A stretch of DNA of 64,000 nt from assembly GCF_023078275.1 (NCBI RefSeq), contig NC_062976.1:3162001-3226000 (forward strand). The letters are read 5' to 3'. The number at the start of each line of letters is the position of its first letter. Within the stretch, counting starts at the first letter, position 1. This DNA is from Leguminivora glycinivorella (lineage: Eukaryota > Arthropoda > Insecta > Lepidoptera > Tortricidae). Shown here in pieces: positions 31,879 to 42,404 of the stretch. The position numbers were made by a program, and so were the translations under genes. The notes beneath the pieces were generated by a model. That model searched no databases, was not told the DNA's origin, and saw only the letters and a list, made by a program, of their open reading frames with translations.

Positions 31879-32231
31879 CCACAATATACTTTTTATAGTT
31901 GAGTGCGTTTCATAAAGTTTAAAGTGAAAAAAATATTCATGGGTACACCAAGACAGTATTTTTCCAATTTATTTTAAGCTCTTATAATTTTTTTCGCTCA
32001 CTGTTATGTCATCAACTCGTCGATTTTGTAAGCCTTCTGTGATTGGTAACCCGTTCTTAATTTACCAAATCATTCTCTTGCCCTTGTCCCAGTCACTTGG
32101 GGTCAGCGAGCATGTCTTCCTCTTCCATACATCTCTATTACCCGTCATCTTATCATTAACTTGCTTTCATTTCATATTATGTCTCACAGAGTCCACCCAC
32201 CTCTTCCTCGGTTATCCTCTTCCGTTACTTC

Positions 32232-32425
32232 TCTACTAGTGTTAGCTACCTGCGTTTGCCATTCTACTTCTTTCTTGCCGGTCCCATAGTGGATACTCCT
32301 AGTGGGACTGAAATCTTCTCGAGGCTGAGGCGTAGGGTTAAACCCGGCGTATTAGCTTTATTTGACGTTCATATGCGCATTGTAGTATGACTACTTGAAA
32401 AATAAATATTTCATTTTCATTTTAC
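32232..32425 (+). mobile_element. LINE 3-prime UTR fragment
   Basis: Contains TTTCTTGCCGGTCCCATAGT, GGGACTGAAATCTTCTCGAG, GTTAAACCCGGCGTATTAGC and GACGTTCATATGCGCATTGT, and ends AATAAATATTTCATTTTCATTTT. Same family as 2826-2976 (-). Short ORFs here lack RT motifs. Confidence 0.55.
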
Positions 32426-32449
32426 TATTCCATTTGAGCAACGCAGCGT

Positions 32450-32990
32450 GTTATCTGACCACTTAAGACGATACAGGAGGGGTCAATTCTCCATACAAAC
32501 GCTCTCGACTATTTCCTCCCTGGATTTTGAAGATAGAGCAATGATTTTTGCAACACAGATTATTATTATTTTTATCTGTGTCGGACCGTTTCGATTTTTT
32601 TATATTCTAATTTTTAAAGACGCTTACGTTAATTTCTAAAAACGGCCTTATTGATTATGGCGCAAAAAAAGGTATGGTATTCAAAATTGGTAACAATTAG
32701 CCAAAAAAAAAACTAAATGGTCCGACACAGATTATTTCATTGTCATTCAGATTCTCAAATTTCGTGACGATTGATTACGTTTTGAGGGAGGAAACAGTCG
32801 AGAGCGGAACCTCGATTTTAAAGATTTTTTTCGCAATATCTTTTTACTGAGTTGTTCGGAATGAACAATTTTTTTTCGATAAATCTAGTTAATAACACTA
32901 TTTATTAATATTTAACTAACATTCCCAAATTTAAAGGGGAGCTCCTTTCCATTTTAGCATTTTCGCTCCTGTAGCGTTTTAAACCTTTTA
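32450..32990 (+). repeat. Dispersed repeat family R, copy 2
   Basis: Aligns with 22790-23265 through GCAACACAGATTATTATTAT, CTGTGTCGGACCGTTTCGAT, CGGCCTTATTGATTATGGCG and GGGAGGAAACAGTCGAGAGC to CATTTTCGCTCCTGTAGCG. Better preserved than copy 1. Confidence 0.55.
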
Positions 32991-33384
32991 CGGCGCGGAG
33001 CAATTCCAGTACGTACTCCAATATGTATGCAACTAATCGCTGAGATATTCAGAGTAATAGCTTAGGTTTTTCTGTGGGTTACTTAGGCCCTGAGTAATGG
33101 ATTAGTTTATACATTTTAGATAAGGTTAAATGATAAGTGGTGTAATTTGCTAGCCGTTGAAAACTAGACTGTAAATATTTAATTTGGGTAACCTTAACCT
33201 TATGATCCATTTACGGTTTTGCATTGTTATTAACAAAAGTTAAAGGCACATTCCAATTCTATGTACTGGCCATTTTAGAGGTATCTTATTTGAGGATAGA
33301 CGAAAATATTTGAGCATTGTTCGAATGAGGTCGAAAGACAATCCCAGTGTACATAAAATGTAAGTATGTACAACGTACATTATG

Positions 33385-33890
33385 AATACTGAGCAGGCCA
33401 AACATCTCAAGTTACAGATGTCAGTCAGGGTATATCGATTCCCAGTAGCGCGGAGCGCTGCGGTTTGCGATTCGATTCGATTTGTTAGAATCCTTAGGAT
33501 TTTCTTTGTCTCATTGTTTGAGACCGCCATTATAAATAACAATTAGGCCAAACGTCTTTATGTTAAGTGTCAGTTAGGGTTAATGTTGAAAATGACATGT
33601 ATTTTACTTGTCGTTGTATGACGACGTAGTTTTCATGTCATATAATGTCACTTTCTACGTTAGTCAGGGTAGGTATATCGATTTCCATTGCGGTAAGCTT
33701 CGGAACTTTTGGAATCCTTATTATCCGTGTCTCGTTGATTTGTATAGCACTATATCAGCTAGTGTGAGACCACCATTAGAAAAACCGAGTAGGTCAAACG
33801 GATCAAGTTAAGATGTTCGAGGTATATCGATTGCGAGCGGCACGCGATTTGCGGTTGAAATCGATTCGACGGGCCATTAGGCTAGCTTAC
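33385..33890. repeat. Diverged tandem-like block
   Basis: Motif sets recur in order: AGGCCAAAC/AGGTCAAAC at 33392, 33545 and 33787; GTCAG.TAGGG or GTCAGGGTA with TATATCGATT at 33420, 33663 and 33820; and TTTGGAATCCTTA / TTAGAATCCTTAGG. This suggests two to three degenerate units of 120-270 bp. Non-coding. Confidence 0.4.
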
Positions 33891-34126
33891 CGCGCTTACG
33901 ATTATTGACATCGTTATTTTGGAATTCCGCTGTATTAATTCTAGAAAGTACAGTCCGTAGACGTAAAAGTATAAGGTGGTTAATATGTGGGTATTCATCA
34001 GCTATACAAGATTTCTTAGGATTTAAAGTACAGAAAACAATGTTTAACAAGTTCTGCTACTGTGCTACTTAATAATATAATTATATCAACCAATTACCTA
34101 TCGCCCTTTGTCGAGCATAAGCCTCT

Positions 34127-34222
34127 CTTTAACACTTTCGCTACCAAGAACCCGACTGTAAGCGTAGCCGCATGGGTTTCCCCGTATGAGCGAAAATGTC
34201 TCAGCCCCGAAAGTGTTAAAGC
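34127..34222. mobile_element. Small MITE with TTTAACACTTTCG ends
   Basis: Left CTTTAACACTTTCGCTACCA and right GCCCCGAAAGTGTTAAAG are inverted copies of about 15 bp. Related to 23266-23438. Confidence 0.55.
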
Positions 34223-34763
34223 TACTTAACCCGCTCCTGAGCAAATCTCACCCAGAAGTATGAAAATAAATTAAAATTAAAAATAAATCCTGTCGCAAAT
34301 TGTGATGTTATTCAGCTCTTATCATTTGAAAAATTAGTCACCTGTTTTTTCTTACCCAGTGACATAACAATGAATAATTTGTTTGTCAGTCCTTCGTTCC
34401 CATTTCACGAAGCATTTCATAAAATTTTATTTGCAAAGATCTCGATATCTGTTTCAAGATTTGGAAGAACCAGATTGAAGAATGTTAAGGAAAATTTTCT
34501 TAATTATATTACTTTTATCCTCGGGGTTTTAATTTTGTTCGATTTGTTCGATTCCTTTCCAGACTAATTAAATAAAATTAGGGAATAAGTTAAATTAAGG
34601 GTCACCTTTATTTTTACGATTCTAGTAATGAGACCCAGACAATGTAAGTAGAGAAGATCTATCTCTCTCGGAAGGGTCCTCCAGGGTCCTGACACTTAGT
34701 ATTGGGTCCCTTGGCATGAAGCTGAGTGGAGACCTTTTCAGTTACGCTTTAATACCATAATAT

Positions 34764-35021
34764 AAATAAAAATATATAAATAAATATTATAGGATATTCT
34801 TACACAGATTGACTGAGTCCCACGGTAAGCTCATGAAGGCTTGTGTTGCAGGTACTCAGACAACGATATATATAATATACAAATAATTACATACATAGAA
34901 AACATCCATGACTCAGGAACAAATATCTGCGCTCATCACACAAATAAATGCCCTTACCGGGATTCGAACCCGGGACCGGGGCGTAGCAGGCAGGGTCACT
35001 ACGCGCTAGGCCAGACCGGTC
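34764..35021 (-). mobile_element. SINE family S1, minus strand
   Basis: The head (minus strand) reads GACCGGTCTGGCCTAGCGCG and GGGTTCGAATCCCGG. The tail ends in ATTTATTTATATATTT. Flanks share ATAAATA, a weak target duplication. Confidence 0.75.
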
Positions 35022-35100
35022 GTCAAAATATTATAAATATTTATGTTAGTGTAAAATTAGTATTAAGCGTTTTTGAATAAAGTTCTTTTAAAGAAGATTA

Positions 35101-35325
35101 AAAAAAATATACTCGTAGGACATTCTTTCACGGATCATGCTCCTCGTTAAGCTCAAGCAAGCTTGTCATAACATACATACATACATATTGATACATAGAA
35201 AACATCCATGTCTTACATAGAAACAAATATTTATCAAACAAATACTTGCCCTTACCGGGATTCGCACCCAGGACCGTTGGCTTCGGAGGCAGGGTCACTA
35301 GTGTCACTACCGACTGCGCCAGATA
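35101..35325 (-). mobile_element. SINE family S1, diverged minus copy
   Basis: Clearly older than its neighbour 80 bp upstream: GGACATTCTTTCACGGATCA, CATAGAAAACATCCATG, GCCCTTACCGGGATTCGCACC and ACTACCGACTGCGCCAGA. The two S1 copies lie in tandem in the same orientation. Confidence 0.6.
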
Positions 35326-35711
35326 AAAAAAAAAATGTGGTGTGTGGTTGATAAAGTCAATAATTCATGCTGAGCACATATCTCAGTCACCAACTAGGCT
35401 AAAACGGCAGTCGATCAATCAACAGCAACATTCGGAACACGTCAATCAGGACTAATCAGGACCCAAAGTGCCTATTTTTTCTCGCACAAAGGCCGCAGGG
35501 ACAAAACCTCCGGAATTATTCAGAGGATGAAACTAACTAGTTCCCTTAGCCAATTAAGAGTTCCCAACTTCCTGCGGAGGTAGTGAGGTAACAAAGACTG
35601 GACAAAGGAAACTATCTCAAATACTTGGACCTTCGACCCTTACAGCTTAGTGTGTTGTGTTACATACGGACTCCGATTCGGGTTTAACCATTTTGATATG
35701 AAAACCCTTAC

Positions 35712-35855
35712 AGCCGGGCCACGACATTGGTCTAAGCGCGACAGCGGTGAGCGGCAGCCAAACGTGCGAATGAAAAGTCCCATCGCTGTGTCTCTCTCCA
35801 ATGTATGGCCGCCGCTCATCGCTGTCGCGCTTAGACCAATGTCGTGGCGGGACCG
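35712..35855. mobile_element. MITE, family M3
   Basis: Left GCCACGACATTGGTCTAAGC and right GCTTAGACCAATGTCGTGGC (in part) are inverted, with GACAGCGGTGAGCGGC / GCCGCTCATCGCTGTC inside. A second copy lies at 56701-56850. The centre is AAAGTCCCATCGCTGTG. Confidence 0.75.
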
Positions 35856-35999
35856 TTATGTTTCGTTTTCGATTTTTTCGTATTGAACTAATGTCTAAGG
35901 AGACGTCTCCCTTCGCGCTGCGCTATTTTAAATTGAATACGAACACATCCGTTAAGTCATGTTCCGAAAGATTTTAGGGTGGCTCTTAAGGTTGGTTGC

Positions 36000-36920
36000 A
36001 CCAAACCGTCTGTCACTAAATTTAGCGTTCGCAAAATTGTTCATAAACTACTGCTGCTGCGTGACGTTGTTGTGATTGTTAACTGTGGTTGATGCAACTG
36101 ACACTTAGTATTGGTTGCAGAAAACCATTTGTTACCTCATTGGTTACTTCTAAAACGCGCTTAAATAACATGTTTAGTGCGACTGGTCCTTCGTTAAAAC
36201 AGAAGTATAAATCACAGCAGTTTAAGTGCGTAACCTATATTTAGGAATGTTTATCATATTTTATGAGAAAGTGTCGGATTTTTGTTGCTACATGTGAAAA
36301 ACGCCAAAAATTCCATTTATTTTCCCACCCGGCATCTCATTCCCAACTTATCCCGAGGAACTCGTCCGTAAAGCGATACTTTCCTCACGGCATCAAAATG
36401 CAAACCAAAGAAACGCCTTTGTACTCCAGCCGTAAGGCGGCCACTACAAAGGAAATGCAAATTGCATGAGTTTGAAGTTGCTGTATCAGAGGAACTTGGT
36501 TCCGACGCGTTTAAAGAGCGATTTAACAATTTATTTAACACCATGAGGTACCCTTGATTGCTTCGGCCTACAGAAAACGACCACATAGGCCGATTCTGTG
36601 GCATTCTGATATAAATCTGGCAGACATGCCATTTTGTTATCGTCATCGTGTATGTAAATTGTTCGTACTTTTGCTGCATTGATTTCTGTTTTAATTTTTC
36701 TCGTGCTCTAAGAGAGAAAAACAGGTAAATATGTTAAAACTGGCTACCCACTTTGGACGATATACACTTGCTACGCAAACATACATCCATCACATTCCAG
36801 CCGACATAATCATATTATACCCTTACTCCTAGTGAGGACCGATTGACCCTCTCCAATTACTAGATTTAATAATATTCATTTTGTTAAAACAAATTGGAGT
36901 ATCTTGTGCTATACCAGATG
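36000..36920. other. Unassigned intronic DNA
   Basis: GGTTGCACCAAACCGTCTGTC at 35993 is echoed by TTGGTTGCAGAAAACCATTTG at 36112, hinting at an old inverted or tandem repeat. Overlapping ORFs at 36263-36469 and 36317-36679 show no domain and I do not call them genes. Confidence 0.4.
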
Positions 36921-36925
36921 ATATG

Positions 36926-37142
36926 GTAAGGTACAGCGGGGCAAATCTCAACTGGGGGGCAATTGTAACTGATCCATTTTTTCCATTATTACACTATGAT
37001 GTTGAGTTCTACGTGTATCCACTAAGCACGCCTACCATATAGAACCGGTGGACACTATTTAATAATGCAAACATTGTAAAACATGGAAAAAATGGACCAT
37101 TTACATTTGCCCCCCGGTCAAGATTTGCCCGCTGTACCTTAC
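36926..37142. mobile_element. MITE, family M2, complete
   Basis: GTAAGGTACAGCGGGGCAAA on the left and TTTGCCCGCTGTACCTTAC on the right. The interior (CCATTTTTTCCATTATTACA, ATGTTGAGTTCTACGTGTAT, CATGGAAAAAATGGACC) matches 48807-49006 closely. Confidence 0.78.
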
Positions 37143-37189
37143 ACCAAATACACTTATTACTTTTAACAATTTTCGTGAATGAAAGCTTT

Positions 37190-37630
37190 TTAACTATAAA
37201 ACTCCCGTGAGACTCATACATATTTAAAAATATTTTAAGCGGGTTACTCACGTATTAAGTCGATATAGCGTTCGACATGTTTCGGTTCAATTTCGAGAAC
37301 CTTTCTCAAGAGTAGCGACCCCGCCTTTACATGTCGAGAGCGCGACGCATACTGCGGGCGCTTGCTCGGTGCGCGCGGCTGCTGAGGACGGGCGCAGGGG
37401 GGGTCGGCGGCGCGGGCGACGTCACCGTGGCGAGATCAGAGCTACCCACTATGTTACTTTTGTCAAAAGCAGGATTGCACACAACACTTATTACGTCACT
37501 TGTTAAGGGTGCGTTTACACTGGGGACCGACGTAGTGCCTAGAACTGAAACTGAGAAAGGTTCTCGAAACTGAACCGAAACATGTCGAACGCTATATCGA
37601 CTTAATACGTGAGTAACCCGCTTAAAATAT
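37190..37630 (+). mobile_element. Foldback family F, copy with GC-rich cargo
   Basis: Bracketed by the 12 bp direct repeat AATGAAAGCTTT (37178-37189 and 37631-37642). The order is head (TAACTATAAAACTCCCGTGA), left arm (GCGGGTTACTCACGTATTAA ... GAGAACCTTTCTCAAGAG), about 240 bp of cargo at 37320-37555, and right arm (GAGAAAGGTTCTCGAAACTG ... GAGTAACCCGCTTAAAATAT). The cargo is strongly GC-rich in its first half (GCGCGACGCATACTGCGGGC, GGCGGCGCGGGCGACGTCAC) and has short frames on both strands with no recognised domain. The cargo may be part of the parent element or a captured host fragment. Confidence 0.7.
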
Positions 37631-37991
37631 AATGAAAGCTTTGCCAGGATATTCAAATTAATTTTTGAAAGTTTAAGGTTTCATTATCAATATATTTTCG
37701 ATCAGACGAAATCCTACCCCGATAAACAAAGATTAAAATATTCGTCGTCATTCGCATTCCAAATCAATTAGTAGGTAAGCCCGAAGGCAGGAGTTTGGAA
37801 ACATTAGAAACGACAAAGGCACTGCCCCACCGAAAGCGAGTAAATGGTGAGCTACTTGCACACGTTAATGAAGAGTACTATCATACAGTATGTAAATTTA
37901 TTTATAATAAATAAGGTTGTCTGGAAGAAATCGCTCTTTAGCGATAAGACCGCCTGTTGTTTACCTTTGTTCGTGTTGCTTCCTTGTTTTT

Positions 37992-38767
37992 AACCGTCGC
38001 CTCATCTCTCAAGAACGACGGTTATCAAGTCGTCTGTATGTTTTTTTTTTATGTTTGTTCCTCGATATCTCCGTCGTTACTGGACCGATTTTGAAATATT
38101 TTTTTTTTATTGAATGTATATGCATACAGATCGGTCCCATTTTTTTCAGAACCCAGTTCTGATGATGGGATCCTGGAGAAATCGAGGGAACTCCTCGAAT
38201 CTGAAAGGCACACATATGGTGTTTTTTTGTGTTTTTAAAGGAACAGCATGCATTTAGGTACGGAACAGTGACATTTGGTGCAGTGGAACTGCTGATGATG
38301 GCCAGAACGGAACTCTTCAAATCTGAATGGCACGCTTATAGTAACGTGGTATTTTTATAAGAACAGCATGCACTTTCGTCCAGAACAGTGACATTTGGTG
38401 CAGTGAAACTGCTGATGATGGCCAGAACCAAACTCTTCAAATCTGAACGGCACGCTCATAGTGACTTTGGTATTTTTGTAAGAAAAGCATGCGTTTAAGT
38501 TCAGAACAGTGACATTTATTTAGTTATGTTGGTTAAGCATATTGAATTTTCAAGTCAAAGTTTGTCAAGCTTCGATTTCTTATAATATAATCGGATTCAT
38601 GAGGAATTGAGGAAACTCCTCAAACCTTAACGTTATACTTATATTCATTTGTGTTGCCATCTAATAATTAAAGCATTAAAAGCAGTTTTAAAAAATACTT
38701 ACCTACACATTTCTACATAATACAACATTCGCAAGTAGCTTTCACCAGAACCCGAAAGGCGACGGTT
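37992..38767. mobile_element. TIR element enclosing a minisatellite
   Basis: The left end AACCGTCGCC is mirrored by GGCGACGGTT on the right. It includes CGATATCTCCGTCGTTACTG (also at 12072) and a block of three tandem units. The element has no ORF of interest. Confidence 0.5.
38159..38520. repeat. Minisatellite, three units of about 121-132 bp
   Basis: Units begin CTGATGATGG at about 38159, 38290 and 38411. Each carries GAACTCCTCGAATCTGAA or AACTCTTCAAATCTGAA, then GGCAC.C.TAT, AGCATGC and AACAGTGACATTTGGTGCAG. Units 2 and 3 are closest to each other. Confidence 0.7.
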
Positions 38768-38855
38768 TTTTTTTCTTAAAAATTATGTATTGTTATATTT
38801 TATCAAGGTGTGCAAAAAAGAGTATTGTATTGTATGGCCACTCCCGCTCTCCTCT

Positions 38856-39035
38856 GAAAGTGTTGTCCACCCGCTCCCGGTTACCACACAGTTACAGCCT
38901 GTCAAGAACGCGACCAGTCGACCTGTCATATCGCACTCATACAAGAAAGGTTACACGTTCACCTACACGAGCTTAGACTGTGTGCGTAGGAACGCGCCTA
39001 TTTAATATATATGATCTCCATCGTTCGAGCTGTGC
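38856..39035 (+). repeat. Repeat family V, second copy
   Basis: Related to the insertion at 29137-29292; contains CTCCCGGTTACCACACAG, AGCCTGTCAAGAACGCGACC and GTCGACCTGTCATATCGCAC. Non-coding. Confidence 0.45.
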
Positions 39036-39060
39036 TATCCGCGATAGAAATGAACAAAAA

Positions 39061-39626
39061 ACCGGCCAAGAGCGTGTCGGGCCACGCTCAGTGTAGGGTT
39101 CCGTAGTTTTCCGTATTTTTCTCAAAAACTACTGAACCTATCAAGTTCAAAACAATTTTCCTAGAAAGTCTTTATAAAGTTCTACTTTTATGATTGTTTT
39201 CATATTTTTTAAACATTTGGTTCAAAAGTTAGAGGGGGGGGGGGACGCACTTTTTTTTTCCTTTAGGAGCGATTATTTCCGAAAATATGAATATTATCAA
39301 AAAACGATCTTAGTAAACCCTTATTTATTTTTAAATACCTATCCAACAATATATCACACGTTGCGGTTGGAATGAAAAAAAAAATCCGCCCCCACTTTAC
39401 ATGTAGGGGGGGTTTTACCCTAATAAAACATTTTTTCCATTATTTATGTTTGCACTTTGTTGGCGTGGTTGATATACCTACATATTGGTACCAAATTTCA
39501 GCTTTCTGGTGCTTACGGTTACTAAGATATTTCGCGGACGGACGGACGGAGGGACGGACAGACGGACGGACAGACAGACATGGCGAAACTATAAGGGTTC
39601 CTAGTTGACTACGGAACCCTAAAAAT
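39061..39626 (+). mobile_element. Family G repeat, plus copy
   Basis: Starts ACCGGCCAAGAGCGTGTCGG and ends GACTACGGAACCCTAAAAA. The microsatellite is short and impure here (GGACGGACGGACGGAGGGAC ... CAGACGG). It follows directly on an A run. A 78-codon frame across the microsatellite is an artefact. Confidence 0.7.
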
Positions 39627-39649
39627 TGTCGCACCGGTATTAATAAAGA

Positions 39650-39796
39650 TGCAATAATAGCGCGAGCGAGTTATATTAGTTCGTCGTTGCACTATAAATC
39701 GCTGGCTCTATTTATAAGGGAGCGACTACCTTTTGTCCGTTTCTATCGCTGATAGCTCATCGCTCACTCGCTTCTGGTGAGACCAGTGCCTAAATC
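39650..39796 (+). repeat. Arm of the palindromic DNA element family seen at 14753-19972
   Basis: Contains GCGCGAGCGAGTTATATTAG, TTTCTATCGCTGATAGCTCA and GTGAGACCAGTGCCTAA, matching 19920-19980 and 56545-56698. Only one arm is well kept. Confidence 0.5.
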
Positions 39797-40268
39797 AGGC
39801 ATCGATTGGTTCCCAATCAAGTCGGCAGAGAAGTTGGACGGAGAATTAATTTGGATAGTGACACAGACTACACACTTACACAGACTCCACGATTTTCCCT
39901 TAGCAGTTCGTGAAACTTCTCTGGTTGTATTTGAAAAAGTCATCGCACTCTGAAGTTTTGATTCCTACTTTTATTTTACCTAGGTACCTATGTGCTTCTT
40001 TAACACTCAGTTTTACGCGTACTCACTAAAGTTGTCCAAATATATATTATACAAGAGGCAGTCATTTTTCTACTTTTAAATTCATTAAAATAATGTCCCA
40101 ATAAGGCTTTTCCCTTCGCTACAAGTCTTTAAGATCCGATCTGGTCATTTCGACAAAAAATACAACATTCACGTAGAAATAAAGCAGTTGAGATTTTAGA
40201 AATGGGTAATTTTGATTATCTACAAATATGACGGATTTTGAAAAGTATTCCGTGTGAAACTTTCATAA

Positions 40269-40471
40269 TCCATACTAATCACTATCACTATCACTATCAC
40301 TACATAGTATAAAACAAAGTCGCTTTCTCTGTCCCTATGTCCCTATGTATGCTTAAATCTTTAAAACTACGCAACGGATTTTGATGCGGTTTTCTTTAAT
40401 AGACAGAGTGATTGTAGAGGAAGGTTTACATGTAGGTATAGTACCCGTGCGAAGCCGGGACGGGTCGCTAG
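40269..40471 (+). mobile_element. Helitron-like element, family H2
   Basis: Begins TCCATACTAATCACTATCAC, has AAAACTACGCAACGGATTTT and ends GAAGCCGGGACGGGTCGCTAG, followed by T. TC start and CTAG end fit the Helitron rule. It differs internally from H1. Confidence 0.6.
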
Positions 40472-40636
40472 TATTATATATGGGAAAGTGTATGTGTCTG
40501 TTTGTCCGTCTTTCACGGCAAAACGGAGCGACGAATTGACGTGATTTTTTTGGCGGTGATAGTTGAAGGGATAGAAAGTGACATAGGCTACATTTTGTCT
40601 CTTTCTAACGCGATCCAAGCCGCGGGCAAAAGCTAG
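40472..40636 (+). mobile_element. Helitron-like element H1, abutting H2
   Basis: Starts directly after the H2 terminal CTAG with TATTATATATGGGAAAGTGT, thus lacking the TCCATACTAA of full H1 copies, and ends CCGCGGGCAAAAGCTAG. Either H2 landed at the H1 5-prime end or a chimeric element moved as one. Confidence 0.6.
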
Positions 40637-40649
40637 TAGGACATATTTA

Positions 40650-41535
40650 CTTATGCGAACGGGAACCAACCCTGGCCACCAATCAAACATTTTGATAATG
40701 TAACTTTGTTTTGTAAACAGAAAGTGAAATAAAGATTGCATGTCTCGGTTTTGTTCCCGTTTGCATAACCAACGCCAAAATTTTGGAATGATTTAGGTTT
40801 TCCGACGATGGCACATCTGTAAGTCGCGTCGCGGTGATCTGGGTCAGTGCCAAAATTTGGAATAATGCGGCTTATTTCGTCAATCACTAATTGACTATGC
40901 ATTTCTGAGGATTCCGATCGAATAGAACAATGGAAATCTACTTGTAGTGAAATGACAGTGAGAGAAGAATAGGTAAATGAATTTATTGATTCCCTCCTCT
41001 TTACTTCTAAACGCTTACTAGTTTACCAAACCTTACATAATTTGCTTGCGCGTGTGTGTGCGTAATTTTCTAACCTATTTTCAAAGTGTCACTGTGAATA
41101 TTATTTCGATTAGGTACTTAAATAATGTATGAGAGTAAAAAATCCTAATGTAAAGAAATAAGATTGTGTAGTGACCAATAACTAAAGTCTAGGTGAATTT
41201 GAACGAAATATGACATCTAAATGTTTTATTTAATTTTTGCATAGTCCATAAAATATTGCCGGTTATAAAAATTACAACCCGTATTTCCTATAATATTTAC
41301 ACATTAATGCCAAATATTCTTCCACAAGTGCCACTATCGCTAATAACATTATCGGTCGCTGTATTTCAATATCTTTAGCACAAAAGCTCATATTTCTCCA
41401 CATTTCATGAACCGCGCTTCACGAAAACATTTTCATCTCCTATATTGATATCGAGGCCTGCTATCGGGGAAATTAATTAATTAAGTTGTAGTATGTAGTG
41501 TTACATGTGTACAGTATCCTTTTTCGGGACATATA
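40650..41535. other. Unassigned intronic DNA
   Basis: No terminal repeats or coding exon recognised. Frames at 40367-40741 and 40651-40902 overlap Helitron sequence and have no domain. Confidence 0.4.
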
Positions 41536-41648
41536 TAGTAGAGATGCAACGAATAGTGTAGTTTTATTAGAATACCGAGTTTCTGGGTCGTCTCGGCCGC
41601 CGAATATTCGGCCACCGAATATTAGCAATAATGCGAAAATTTTTAATT

Positions 41649-41971
41649 GAAGCGCAGGTGGCCTAGCGATAAGAGCGTGCGACTTTCAATTCAAATCGAG
41701 GGTTCGAACCCCGGCTTGTACCAATGAGTTTTTCGGAACTTATGTGCGAAATGTCATTTGATATTTGCCAGTCGCTTTTCGGTGAAGGAAAACATCGTGA
41801 GGAAACCGGACTAATTCCAATAAGGCCTAGTTACCCTTCGGGTTGCAAGGTCAGATGGCAGTCGCTTTCGTAAAACTAGTGCCTATGCCAAATCTTAGGA
41901 TTAGTTGTCAAAGCGGACCCCAGGCTCACATGAGCCATGGCCAATGCCGGGATAACGCAAGAAGGATGATG
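41649..41971 (+). mobile_element. SINE family S2, full length with 19 bp target duplication
   Basis: Bracketed by AATGCGAAAATTTTTAATT (41630-41648 and 41972-41990). The head shows an A box (TGGCCTAGCGATAAGAG) and a perfect B box (GGTTCGAACCC). The body continues TTTTCGGAACTTATGTGCGA, TTTGCCAGTCGCTTTTCGGT, GGTCAGATGGCAGTCGCTTT and GATAACGCAAGAAGGATGATG. A clear tRNA-derived SINE moved by LINE machinery. Confidence 0.88.
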
Positions 41972-42182
41972 AATGCGAAAATTTTTAATTAAATTATGAA
42001 AACTGTTCTCGAATAGTGGGATTGCCAGAATATTTTAAAACGATAACGGAAAATTAATGAAATTTTTAATTCTATAGTAAGTACCTAACCTGTGGAGGCG
42101 GTCCACATTTTCCGTAGAATAGATGTAATTTTCCATGACTTTACGCTGTTGAGGTTACACAACGGTAGCTAATTCATCAATT

Positions 42183-42395
42183 CATCATAATCCTCCTTAC
42201 TGCGTTTTCATTTTATCCGATCCGGTATGGGATGTATCGGATCCCATACATTTAAACCGCCATCTTTGATTTTTGCCTTTGATATCCTTTCTACATCCGA
42301 TATCGGATCGGATAATGTGAAAACGCATTTACGTTATCCCGTCATTCGCCACGACCAATCTGAGCCTGGGGTCCACTTTACAACTGATCTAACAG
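42183..42395 (-). mobile_element. SINE family S2 fragment split by the M1 MITE
   Basis: TCATAATCCTCC (42185-42196) and CGTTATCCCGTCATTCGCC (from 42332) are adjacent parts of an S2 SINE in minus orientation. The MITE at 42200-42328 with its TTA flanks separates them. Confidence 0.6.
42200..42328. mobile_element. MITE, family M1, flanked by TTA
   Basis: The left TTTTCATTTTATCCGATCCG and right GATCGGATAATGTGAAAACG are inverted. TTA at 42197-42199 and 42329-42331 is the target duplication, because the SINE host around it is continuous without the insert. Confidence 0.72.
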
Positions 42396-42404
42396 TCGCT
42401 AATG

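Noticed and set aside
33240..33542. 100-codon minus ORF
   Set aside because: Overlaps the degenerate tandem block and has no domain.
36317..36679. 120-codon minus ORF as a gene
   Set aside because: No start context, domain or splice sites, and an overlapping plus ORF suggests chance.
37327..37656. Overlapping plus and minus ORFs (80 and 109 codons) as host genes
   Set aside because: Both lie inside the foldback element, cross its arm, lack splice signals and show no domain.
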